Shown piece by piece: positions 30,861 through 40,484 of a DNA stretch of 64,000 nucleotides (positions are counted from its first letter, which is position 1; each line of letters opens with the position of its first letter). The stretch is from Bidens hawaiensis. Its lineage: Eukaryota > Streptophyta > Magnoliopsida > Asterales > Asteraceae. Under the pieces are notes generated by a model that ran no database searches, was not told the DNA's origin, and worked only from the letters and a program-made list of their open reading frames with translations. The stretch spans positions 62,001-126,000 of the forward strand of contig JAIQDT010007360.1 of assembly GCA_021521415.1 (NCBI GenBank), written 5' to 3'. The translations under genes were made by a program, and so were the position numbers.

Positions 30861-31873
30861 TGCTCAAGTGATCAACTTCATTTCCGGCGGCTCAGACATA
30901 TATGGAACTTCTTTCTCCGCAGCTAAGAGGCTGGCCAAAGAGACCAAGTTGGATATCCGGGAACGACCTGTTATATCCACCACCTTGACGACTGACAAAA
31001 GGATCTTCTTTGATGAAGAAGATAAATAAAGCATCCAGGATCCACATCATGACGGTTTGATTGTTACTTTGTTTATTGCTAACCATTATGTACGCATGAT
31101 CCTTGTCGATGATGGAAGCTCGGTCAACATCATCCAACATGATGTCCTTCAGAAGATGAACATCCCATACTCAAAAATCATCCCGAGGACGTAGGTGTTA
31201 GTCGGCTTCAGTGGAGAAACCAAGAAGACATTGGGGGACATCAAACTCCCAATATACATCGAAGGGTTAAACTCTTACAAAAAATTTTATGTTATAGATA
31301 ACCTTTCTTGTTGCAATGTTATTTTAAGCAGGCCTTGGCTACATGGGATGAAGGCAGTGGCCTCTACTTACCATCAATGCATCAAACTACCAACTCCTTG
31401 GGGAGTGGTAAGGATAGATGGTGACCAAGTCGAAGCCAAGAACTACTACTCCTTATCAATGAAGCCAACAGCTAAACAAACGATAGCATAGCAACCACAG
31501 CAACATCCTAGGGAAGTGCTGGAAGCTCATGAGAAGGACTTAAAAGAAGTATCCTTGGACTCCGAGGATCGAGATGCGAAAGTGTTCCTAGGATCCGGTA
31601 TCCCTAGTGAAATTGAGGAGGATATGATATCCTTCCTAAAGCGAAGAAAGTCCATATTTTCCTTCAAACATTCAGACATGACAGGTATTTCTAAGGAGGT
31701 AATTACTCACAAGCTAGGCCTTGATTTATCTATTAAACCCGTCCATCAGAAGCGAAGGAAATTCGCTCCAGAGAGGAACACGATCATACAAGAAGAAGTT
31801 TAAAAACTTCTTAAGGCCGATATGATCAGAGAGGTTAAGTATCCTCGATGGTTAGCTAATGTGGTTGTTGTTT
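30861..31873 (+). pseudogene. Protease and start of RT, element X (cut by element Y)
   Basis: The protease begins near INFISGGSDI and has LVDDGSSVNIIQHDV, where the catalytic D-G-G motif of Y reads D-D-G. It continues to HGMKAVASTYHQCIKLPTPW. A TAA sits at 31027 and a TAG near 31192. After the conserved TAG at 31489 the frame stays open into the RT linker (LEAHEKDLKEVSLD), the SIFSFKHSDM region and KFAPERNTIIQEEV. At 31873 the reading stops where Y is inserted, after ANVVVV. RT resumes at 42860. Confidence 0.85.
31489..31500 (+). other. Conserved in-frame TAG between protease and RT, element X (readthrough-type context)
   Basis: The sequence is GCA TAG CAA CCA CAG. The frame is open for about 99 codons before the stop (from 31195) and for about 104 codons after it, in the same phase. 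The six bases after the TAG fit CAR-YYA, the context of tobamovirus-type leaky stops. The same stop is found at 35661 (Y) and 61858 (E). Confidence 0.5.
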
Positions 31874-32775
31874 TGTTAGGGCATGAATTTTATGCTGAGG
31901 ATCCTTTATCCTTAACTATCTTACGGATAGATTATTCCTGAAATGTGTATCAGGGTATAAAGGATCGACGATCCTCGGTATTATTTGTTTACTAATGATT
32001 GCGTTTAGTGTGGTAATATGTTAGACAGTTATGACAAACCTAAGACATGCTGGCATCGACTATCCTGATGGGCCATTCCCTGGCTGGAGTATGAATCCAG
32101 GATCCTTATTCAAGAAAGTTGTTAACGGACAAATCCATGTGAAGATTGATGTTTAAATATCTACAACGGCTCCAAGGCTCGTTCTTCCGCTTATCTCGCT
32201 ACTGAATGGCTATTGGCACGTGGTCAAAGTCTTGGGAGAGGCTAGTGAAAGACTTCCGGATTGTTAGGAAATATTGTTATTGGTATTTTCTTATTTAATT
32301 GAGTCATGATCGAGTAAAAAAACACATGTATCATCACGCACACTAGAGCAGAAGAAATAAACTCTCTCTAATCACTAGTTTACTTTGTAATCTCGATCAT
32401 CAACTCCACAACACTTGTAACCACCTTTTATTATCAATATAATCGACGGTGATAGTTTTCACCATCCGGGGGTTTTTTGTGCCGGAGATTACTATAATCA
32501 TGTACTATCCGACCAAAGGTTACCTCGTTGATCCTTGACCGAAGTGATTCGACCAAAGATTACCTCGTGAATCCTTGACAGAATTCAATCAATCAAAGAT
32601 TACCTTGTTAAGTTTTGACCGAAGTAAGATTATTGTATTCAAGGGCTTTTTCCCTCGTGATCAAATCATTGTGTTTACCAAGATTTCGATTACACATTCA
32701 ATATTATCGTCTTAGCACTACACCTCACTTAACATATTTGGATACATTATCCTTAGCAGATTTGTATCCAAAACA
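31874..32775 (+). mobile_element. 5' LTR of Tat-lineage element Y (902 bp)
   Basis: It opens TGTTAGGGCATGAATTTTAT and ends CCAAAACA at 32775, followed by the PBS region. It is about 280 bp longer than the X LTR, mainly through extra sequence at about 32040-32180 and 32470-32640. The preceding 5 bases are tgttt, and the partner duplication is lost because the 3' LTR is truncated. It lies inside the X RT frame. Confidence 0.85.
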
Positions 32776-32778
32776 ATT

Positions 32779-32796
32779 TGGCGCCCACCATGGGGC
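32779..32796 (+). promoter_or_regulatory. Primer-binding-site region of element Y
   Basis: TGGCGCCCACCATGGGGC, one base different from the X motif, 3 bases after the LTR end. Confidence 0.7.
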
Positions 32797-32860
32797 AATT
32801 GGTGCTATAATACATATTATTCCTATCATTCTCAACCTTTTCATACCCATCTCACTAACA

Positions 32861-34850
32861 ATGACCTCTCAATCAACCTCTGCTTCATCAACCATGCCGG
32901 CTACGGCTCCTCTCTCATCAAGGACTTTACCACCGATGCCTCCGCCAATCACGCGAACGCAACGGCCTGCTGCTGCTGGGAGCAAGACGCAACTACCAGT
33001 CTTCCAGAGCTCAAAAACCAATGTTGCTGCTCCGGTGATTAATGCTAACAGTGATGTTTCATCTATGTTTTCACAGGTTAAAGCATACATGGAGCAGCAG
33101 AACAAGACCAACCAGAGGATCCTCCGTGAGATAAAAGATCTCAAGAAGAACAAGAGGCCTGCAGAGGATCTCGCCCCCCTGATGCCAAGGATGCTGGATT
33201 TCACCAGTCCAGAATCCATGGCTTAGTTCTCACAAGGATCATCTATCCGTCAACAGGGGTCCATGGGTCAACCGGCCCAAGGATCCTCGCTATTTCAGCA
33301 AGGATCATCTATCCTTCAACAGAGGTTCATGGGCCAACAGGCTCAAGGATTCTCGTTAGATCAGCCAAGGTCGACTAACCTCCAACAAGGATCCATGGGT
33401 TAATAGAATCAAGGATCCTCATATTATCATCGGCAAGGATCAGCCATCCTTCCACAAGGATCCTACGGTACCCAACCTCAAGGATCCTTCATCCCGAATC
33501 AAGGATCCTTCTTTCCGAATCAAGGATCCTCAGGTGTCCAACATCAACGATCCTCCGAAGTCCATGAAGAAGACATAATCCCCATGCAGACCATAGCCTC
33601 TGTAGGACCAACTCTTATCGCAGACTTCTCTTATCCCATCTACTCATTCGAGATGCCAACCTTTACTCAGCAAGAGGTAACTTTTATGATCCCTTATCCT
33701 TAGATGCTAACCGTGGTTCCATGCAGGATGCAGGTATCAACCAAGCTATGGCCAAGGAGCTGCTAGAAGCTCAAGGATATGATATCCAGTGTTCCCGGGG
33801 TCATAAGACCAATCCCCGAGATACCTGAGGGAAGCCACAAAGTATCCAGATTTGCTCCGCCTATCTGTAATGCTGAAATCCCGAAGCGGTTCCAGACTCC
33901 GAATATGAAGACTTACGACGGGACCACTGATCCTGAAGAACATGTAGCACAATATAGGGAAAGGATGGAGACCAATCCTATTCTGGAGAGACTCAAAGAA
34001 GCTTGCCTATGCAAAGGCTTTGGATCCACCTAATGGTAGCCGCTCTGAAATGGCTGCTAAGTCTTCCTCCGTTTTCGATTACTTCTTTCTCTCACTTAGT
34101 TAACTTATTTAACACTTAATTTTCCTGTAGTCGGAAATTTGAGAGGTTAACCAGTGATTTATATCGTGTTATCCAACCTAGTGATGAATCCCTTAGAGAT
34201 TTCGTTACCAGGTTTGGCAAGGAAGCTCTAGAAATCCCAAATCTTGACATGACTACTGCTGTTGAAGCATTCAATATGGGAATTCTGAAGAGCTCCCCCT
34301 TTTATGATGATTTAGTGATGACTCCGTGCAGGACACTAGACGAAGTCAGAAGCAGGGCATTGAGATACATTCGATTGGAAGAAGACAGAAGGATCCAGGA
34401 TCGTCTTGGGGGAAAAACAAAACAAGAAACCCCCGAAAAGAATAAAGGATCCTGGAACAGGAACAACAATTCCAAGCCGTACGCCAAGTTCAACAATCAG
34501 AACGTACGGGCAGTTGAAGAAGGAGATGACGATGAAGACTATCCTTGCATCTCCGACTATTGTATCTCTGTGGACACTCATGGATTGATCTGTGCCATGA
34601 AGGATTTGGGAGAAAAAGCAAGGTGGCCCCGAAAGAACGAGAAGACTGTCGGCTTCAAGAACAAGTCTAAGTGGTGCATCTTCCACGAAGATTTTGGCCA
34701 CACGACCGACGAGTGCATCGGCTTAAGGAGGGAAATTGGATACCTCCTGAGCAAGGGTCACTTTAAAGAACTCTTGGGAAGGAAAAAAATCCAAGATCCA
34801 GGATCCTGAAGACCTTCCACAGAAAGCGACACCACCACCGCCAGATGCTT
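32861..34850 (+). pseudogene. gag of element Y
   Basis: The ATG at 32861 opens MTSQSTSASSTMPATAPLSS, in good context 85 bp after the LTR. The same layout as X follows: Pro-rich part, coiled coil (NKTNQRILREIKDLKKNKR), GS/Q-rich region in GGATCC-type codons (33220-33550), capsid-like domain (MKTYDGTTDPEEHVAQYRER, LALDEVRSRALRYIRL-type end) and the knuckle CIFHEDFGHTTDEC. Lesions are TAG at 33224-33226, TAA near 33402, shifts near 33670 and 33760, and TAA near 34032 and 34120. From 34249 to 34809 the frame is open for 186 codons. Confidence 0.85.
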
Positions 34851-34852
34851 AT

Positions 34853-37800
34853 GTGATCAACTTTGTCTCCAGGGACTACGAATTATTTCAAGATTCTTGT
34901 GCTATAAAAGAAAATCCCGTAGAAGAATTCGATTTTGAGGATGAAAGAAGACCACTCATCCCCACTACTCGAGTGACCAATCAGAGAATCTTTTTCAATT
35001 CAAGGATTCAGGATCCTCATCAGGACAAGCTGGATGTTCAAACGGTCAATTTCATCTCCGGAGGTTCAGACATATGTGGAACTTCTTTCTCTGCAGCAAA
35101 AAAACTTGCCAAAGAGATAAAGATGGATAACGGAGATCGACCAATAGTGTCAACCACCTTAACAACAGACAAGAGAATCTTCTTCGATGAGGAAGACAAG
35201 ATGAACATTCAGGATCCTCATCACGACGGTTTGATTATTACTTTATTTATCTCTAACCATTATGTACGCATGATCCTAGTAGATGGTGGCAGCTCGGTCA
35301 ACATTATCCAACATGATGTCCTCAAGAAGATGAACATCCTAGATTCAAAAATCATTCCTAGAACTTCGGTGCTAGTCGGTTTCGGTGGCGAAACCAAGAA
35401 GACATTGGGGGACATCAACCTCCCAATTTATATCGAAGGGTTAAATTCATACAAAGCATTTTGTGTTATGATAACCTTTCCTGTTGCAATGTTATTTTAG
35501 GTAGGCCTTGGCTCCATGGAATGAAGGCTGTAGCCTCAACTTATCACCAATGCATCAAGCTACCTACCCCTTGGGGAGTTGTAAAGATAGTGGGTGACCA
35601 AGCAGAGGCCAAGAACAATTATTCATCATCAATGAAGCCAACAACCAAGCCAACATAGCATAGTAATTACAGCAACATCCTAGGGACGTGCTGGAAGCTC
35701 GGAAGAAAGACCTTAAAGAAGTATCATTGGACCTTGAAGATCCAGAAATAAAGGTGTTCTTAGGATCCAGTATCCCCAGTAAGATTGAGGAGGATATAAT
35801 ATCCTTCTTAGGGCAAAGAAGATCTACTTTTGCCTTCAAGCACTCGGACATGACAGTTATTTCAAAAGAGGTAATCACTCATAAACTTGGCATTGATTTA
35901 TCTGTTAAACCCGTCCATCAGAAGCGAAGGAAATTCGCTCCTGAGAGGAACAAGATCATACAAGAAGAAGTTGAAAAACTTCTTAAGGCCAGTATGATCA
36001 GAGAGGTTCAATATCCTCGATGGCTAGCTAATGTGGTCGTCGTTTCAAAAAAGAATGGAAAGTGGAGGGTGTGTGTCGATTTTACTGATTTAAACAAGGC
36101 ATGCCCCAAGGATCCTTTCCAATTACCACATATAGATTCCATGGTGGATGCGACAGCATGACATGAAATGCTTACCTTTATGGATGCTTCCTATGGATTT
36201 CAACAATTCAAATGGAACCATCCGATCAAGAGGATACAACATTCATGACTCCTACTGGCATATACTGTTATACCGCTATGCCGTTTGGACTAAGAAATGC
36301 AGGGGAAACATACCAAAGATTAGTCAACATGATGTTCAAGGATCAGTTGGGTAAGACTATGGAGGTCTACATAGATGATATGGTAGTGAAGTCAAAGAAA
36401 GCTGAGGATCACCTTAGAGACCTCGAGGAAGCATTCAATATCCTCGACCAATATAACATGAAATTGAATCCGTCAAAATGCCACTTTGGTGTTAAGGCTG
36501 GAAAATTTCTGGGATATATGGTTACCAAAAGAGGAATAGAAGCAAGCCCTGAGCAGATTGAAGCCATCCTCAATTTGAAATCCCCTGCAAATGCAAAGGA
36601 TGTCCAAAGGCTCACAGGAAGAATAGCTGCTCTCAATAGGTTCATCTCATGATCTTCCGAGAAGTGCAAGGACTTCTATGACAACCTTAGGAAGAATAAA
36701 AAGTTTGAATGAACGGAAAAGCATGAGGCTGCGCTTACAGCCTTGAAGGATTACTTATCCTCAGCTCCAGCTCTAATGAAGCCTGTGGATGGAGAATCCA
36801 TATACCTGTATTTAGCTGTCTCAGGAAACGCAGTAAGTGCCGTCTTGGTAAATGATCATGAAGGTGAACAGCATCCCGTTTACTATGTAAGTAAAAGTCT
36901 TCTAGATGCGGAGGCCAGGTATTCTCATTTAAAAAAGTTAATTCTTGAACTCATTATGGCTTCTACTAAATTGAGACATTATTTTGAAACTCATCCTATT
37001 GTTTTGAGAACTAATTATCCTGTGAAGAATGTTCTTAGAAAACCAGAATTATCAGGTAGAATGCCCAAGTGGGCTGTAAAATTAAGTGCGTATGATATCC
37101 AATATGAGCCAAGAACAGCAATCAAGTCTCAAGCACTAGCGGACTTTGTGGCTGATTTCACTAGTGATCTACAAAAAGAAGCTGACTTGGAGGTCCAACA
37201 ACTAGAAAAAACCAAGGATCCTTGGATACTCTTCACCGATGGTGCTTCCAATGTAAGAGGAACATGATTGGGGATCCTACTGAAATCGCCACACGGGAAC
37301 ATATTACCCTAGTCCATAGCTTGTGAGTTCCAAGCAACAAACAATGAAGCAGAATATGAGGCTCTAATCGCAGGTTTGCAATTAGCCAAAATCATGAGGA
37401 TTAGGTATATTCAAGTTTATGTAGATTCTTTATTGATAACTAACCACTTTAATGGCTCGTATGCTGTTAAAGGTGAGAAACTAATTAAAAATTTAGATAT
37501 TGTGAAGGAGTTATCAAAATCCTTCGAAATATTTAGTATTACACAGGTACCGAGGGAAGAAAACGTTGGAGCAGACGCCTTGGAAAACTTAGCCTCATAT
37601 TTGAAGATTTCTGAGGATTTGAAAATCCCAATAATCCACATTCTCTTTCCAGCAATAGGAGAACAAGAAGTTGGAGAGATAACGAATGATAAAGAAATCG
37701 TACTCTGGGATCCTTTATCCTCAAATAAAAAAGGATCATGGATCCATCCTATCAAGAACTACATCCAGACTGGAGAAATTTCGGCCATAGAAAATCCCAA

Positions 37801-38970
37801 GTCCTTCAAACTCAAGGTATCCAAATATATTTTGTTAAATGATATAGTATATAGAAAATCTCTCGTAGGTCCATATCTCAGATGCATTGAGGATCCTGAG
37901 ATCCAAGAAGTACTCAAGGATTTTCATAAAGGAGATTGCGGAAATCACACAGGTGGAAGAGCGTTATTTTCCAGATTACTCAGAACTGGATACTTCTGGC
38001 CAACAATGAAGAAGGATGCAGTGGAATATTCAAGGAAATGTGATGCTTGTCAAAGACACGCAAACATCCTTCATCAACCAGCGGAGCCTCTATATCCTAT
38101 ATCCTCCTCATGGCCTTTCATGAAATGGGGTATGGATATTGTAGGCAAGCTACCAAAAGCACCAGGTGGAAAGGTCTTTATGCTTGCTATGACTGATTAC
38201 TTCTCCAAATGGATTGAGGCAGAAGCGTTTGTACAAGCCCGAGAAAGGGAAGTAATATCTTTTATTAAACGAAATATTAAAACTAGATTTGGTATTCCTG
38301 CTGAAATTGTTGGTGACAATGGTTCCCAATTTATCGGGAATAGAACCACTAACTTTTGTGACAGCTGGGGCATCAAAATGGTTACTTCCACTCTGGTTCA
38401 TCCTCAAGACAATGGTCAAGCAGAGTCTAGAAACAAGATCATCATCAACAATCTAAAGAAGAAGCTAGGATCCAAAAAAGGAAAATGGGCTGAAGAACTT
38501 CCTTATGTTCTTTGGGCAGACAGGACTACGCCTAAAAATGAAACAGGCCAAACACCCTTCTTATTGGTGTTTGGATCAGAAGCAGTAATTCCCACAGAAA
38601 TGGTGGTTCCTACAGCCAGACCGAGCATCCATGATCCTAAGGTCAATGAAGACATCCTCCTTGAGACCTGGACACTGTTGAAGAACTCAGAGACCTAGCC
38701 AAGATTAGAATGGCAGCTTATTAACAAAGGATATCTGGGGCATACAACAAGAACATCAGGATCAGAAGATTTCAAGAAGGAGATCTAGTTTTGAGAAAAG
38801 CCTACCAAAATACAACCAATCCGGCTGATGGGAAGTTAGCACCCAAATGGGAAGGTCCTTATCTAATCGAGTCGGAGGGAGGAAATGAGGCATATCATTT
38901 GCTCACTATGGAAGGCAATAGGTTACCAAGAGCATGGAATGCCATCCACCTCAAGAGATATTTTTTCTGA
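34853..38970 (+). pseudogene. pol of element Y: protease, RT, RNase H, second RNase H, integrase
   Basis: Protease 34853-35660 keeps LVDGGSSVNIIQHDV. After the TAG at 35661 the RT runs 35690-36700 (KNGKWRVCVDFTDLNKACPK, MPFGLRNAGETYQRL, and the polymerase box VYIDDMVVKS near 36366). Retroviral-type RNase H follows at 36743-37150 (YLAVSGNAVSAVLV, YYVSKSLLDAEARYSHL). A second RNase H of the archaeal/plant type follows at 37215-37600 (WILFTDGASNVRGT, VPREENVGADAL). Integrase 37860-38970 has H-H-C-C (NHTGG, CDACQRH), MDIVG, DNGSQF, AESRNKI for the catalytic acids, then KWEGPYLIESE and LKRYFF before the stop. A dual RNase H marks the Tat lineage. Breaks include a 1-base loss near 35470, a 1-base loss near 35650, TGA near 36161, a shift to 36212, TGA at 36652, TGA near 36711, TGA at 37265 and a shift near 38690. 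From 37376 the frame is open for 440 codons. Confidence 0.9.
35661..35672 (+). other. Conserved TAG between protease and RT, element Y
   Basis: GCA TAG TAA TTA CAG aligns with GCA TAG CAA CCA CAG in X and GCA TAG CAA CTA CAG in E. One C-to-T change turned the CAA codon to TAA here; the third codon TTA still fits YYA. The distance of 27 bases to the shared downstream codon (35688) is the same as in X. Confidence 0.45.
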
Positions 38971-39159
38971 TCAGGATCTATTATCCTTAGAGGATATATT
39001 ATCCTTAAAGGGTCAAGGATCCCAAAATCGGTAACATCTATCTAATCAGTTATTCTTTTTGAATTGTTATTGTTAATTTAAGGATAATATATTCTTAACA
39101 TTTTATCTTTTCCAAGTTTGAGTAACCATACAGGATTATAATAAATAATTTGGTGATCA

Positions 39160-39445
39160 AGAGGTTGGCCACCTCTCCTTTACATTTGAGGTACTATCCT
39201 ATTTCTCTTGGCCTAGCCCACGATTGGATATGACCCCCGATGGTCATTTCCCCTACGGTTTAAAGGTTTTCAGCTTTCTTATAAATAGAGTTTCTACACT
39301 CTCGCCTGGAGCGCACGCTATCCAACGTATAGTCCGGGGCAGCGGGACTAGTACACGCTTAGTGGCTGACAATTTCGTTGTCTTCGGCTATATGGAGGAT
39401 CCTACGATTTATGGTAGACGTACCATACCACTGGTTTATAACGTT
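39160..39445 (+). other. Conserved non-coding block of element Y spacer
   Basis: It includes CCACGATTGGATATGACCCC, a TATAAATAG (39281), GAGTTTCTACACTCTCGCC and GCGCACGCTATCCAACGTAT. It is shared with X at about 90% by eye and with Z and W in inverted orientation. The TATA-like word is present in Y but interrupted in X (TATAAATTAG). Confidence 0.6.
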
Positions 39446-39459
39446 TCATATTATCTCAA

Positions 39460-39680
39460 GTTTGGGCTTGTCCCCAGTTTTTGGCTTGTCCCAGTTTGGG
39501 CTTGTCCCCAGTTTTTGGGCTTGTCCCTAGTTTTTGGGCTTGCCCCAGTTTGGGCTTGTCCCCAGTTTTTGGGCTTGTTCCCAGTTCACGGGCTTGTCCC
39601 CAGATTACACGGGCTTGTCCCCAGTTGCACGGGCTTGTCCCCAGTATATTGTTTGGGCTTGTCCCCAACTTAATGGGTTT
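39460..39680 (+). repeat. Minisatellite (TTTGGGCTTGTCCCCAGTT), element Y
   Basis: About twelve units of GGGCTTGTCCCCAG with short variable linkers. The long frames read through it are artefacts of the period. Confidence 0.85.
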
Positions 39681-40484
39681 TATCCCGGTTAACATTATGA
39701 ATTATTTGCAACAGATTTTATGAGTTCTTTGTGAAGATCAAAAATCTAAGGATCCCGGATCCTAAAGCTATCATTGAGAGTTCAATACTTCTAGTAACTT
39801 AGGTCTATCTAGACCTTCTGGTATGATCTCTATTAATTAACTTATGTATCATATTGGCTGCAATAAATTTGGATATTTCAGCTTAGAAGGTTATTCCCTT
39901 AAGTTGTTTTATTACTAATTTTTTTTACCTATTTTAAGGATACTCTATCCTAAAATTTGCCCTTTGAGGGAATTCTATTATATAAATTTTATCAACTATT
40001 AAAGATATTTTATCCTACTATTTGTACTTTAAGGATATTTTATCCTGAATAATTTTCTTAAGGTTTTACTTAAGATTATTTTTCAAAACTATCAATAATG
40101 CTAAAGTTATATCTAACAATCATTTAAAAATAAACAAGTAAATAGTCAAAAGATTTATATATTGATTAAGATAAGCCGCCAGGACTTATCCAAAATTCTT
40201 AACCCGGACTTCACCATGCAAAAGATAGACCATCCATCCGAGTTAAGTGAGAGTTACTAACAGTTCTTAAGTGTAGGAAAATTAAAAACAGGGGCAACAA
40301 AGGCTTCATCCCCACAAACAGAGGATCTCTTCACCTTTTTCACCCCCCGCCAATTGTCTTAAGGACCATGGATCCTTTATCCTAAATACTATTGTTTATT
40401 ATAGACCAAATTGTTCACAAAAACACCAACACAAAATAAAAAAAGTGGGCTCGGGCCTTGTATTTGATATCCTTCATTGCCCAC

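Larger units (their letters stand above)
38971..40484. other. Spacer of element Y between convergent pol and antisense ORF
   Basis: No gene. It holds a conserved block (39160-39445, TATAAATAG at 39281), the minisatellite (39460-39680) and an AT-rich stretch with AAGGATATTTTATCCT-type words (39880-40080). It also has the segment AACCCGGACTTCACCATGC (from about 40199) that recurs in X and, inverted, in Z, W and E. Confidence 0.6.

Noticed and set aside
31489..31503. The shared TAG as simple decay
   Set aside because: Not fully excluded, but other lesions differ between X, Y and E while this stop is at the same codon in all three, so common decay is the less likely explanation.
39281..39289. 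TATAAATAG in the Y spacer as a certain promoter
   Set aside because: The word is interrupted in X and altered in Z and W, so only the surrounding block is claimed as conserved.
39224..39723. Frames rich in GLSPVFGLVPS across the minisatellite, and similar ones at 46249-46480 and 55316-55580
   Set aside because: Produced by the GGGCTTGTCCCCAG repeat; frames differ between copies.
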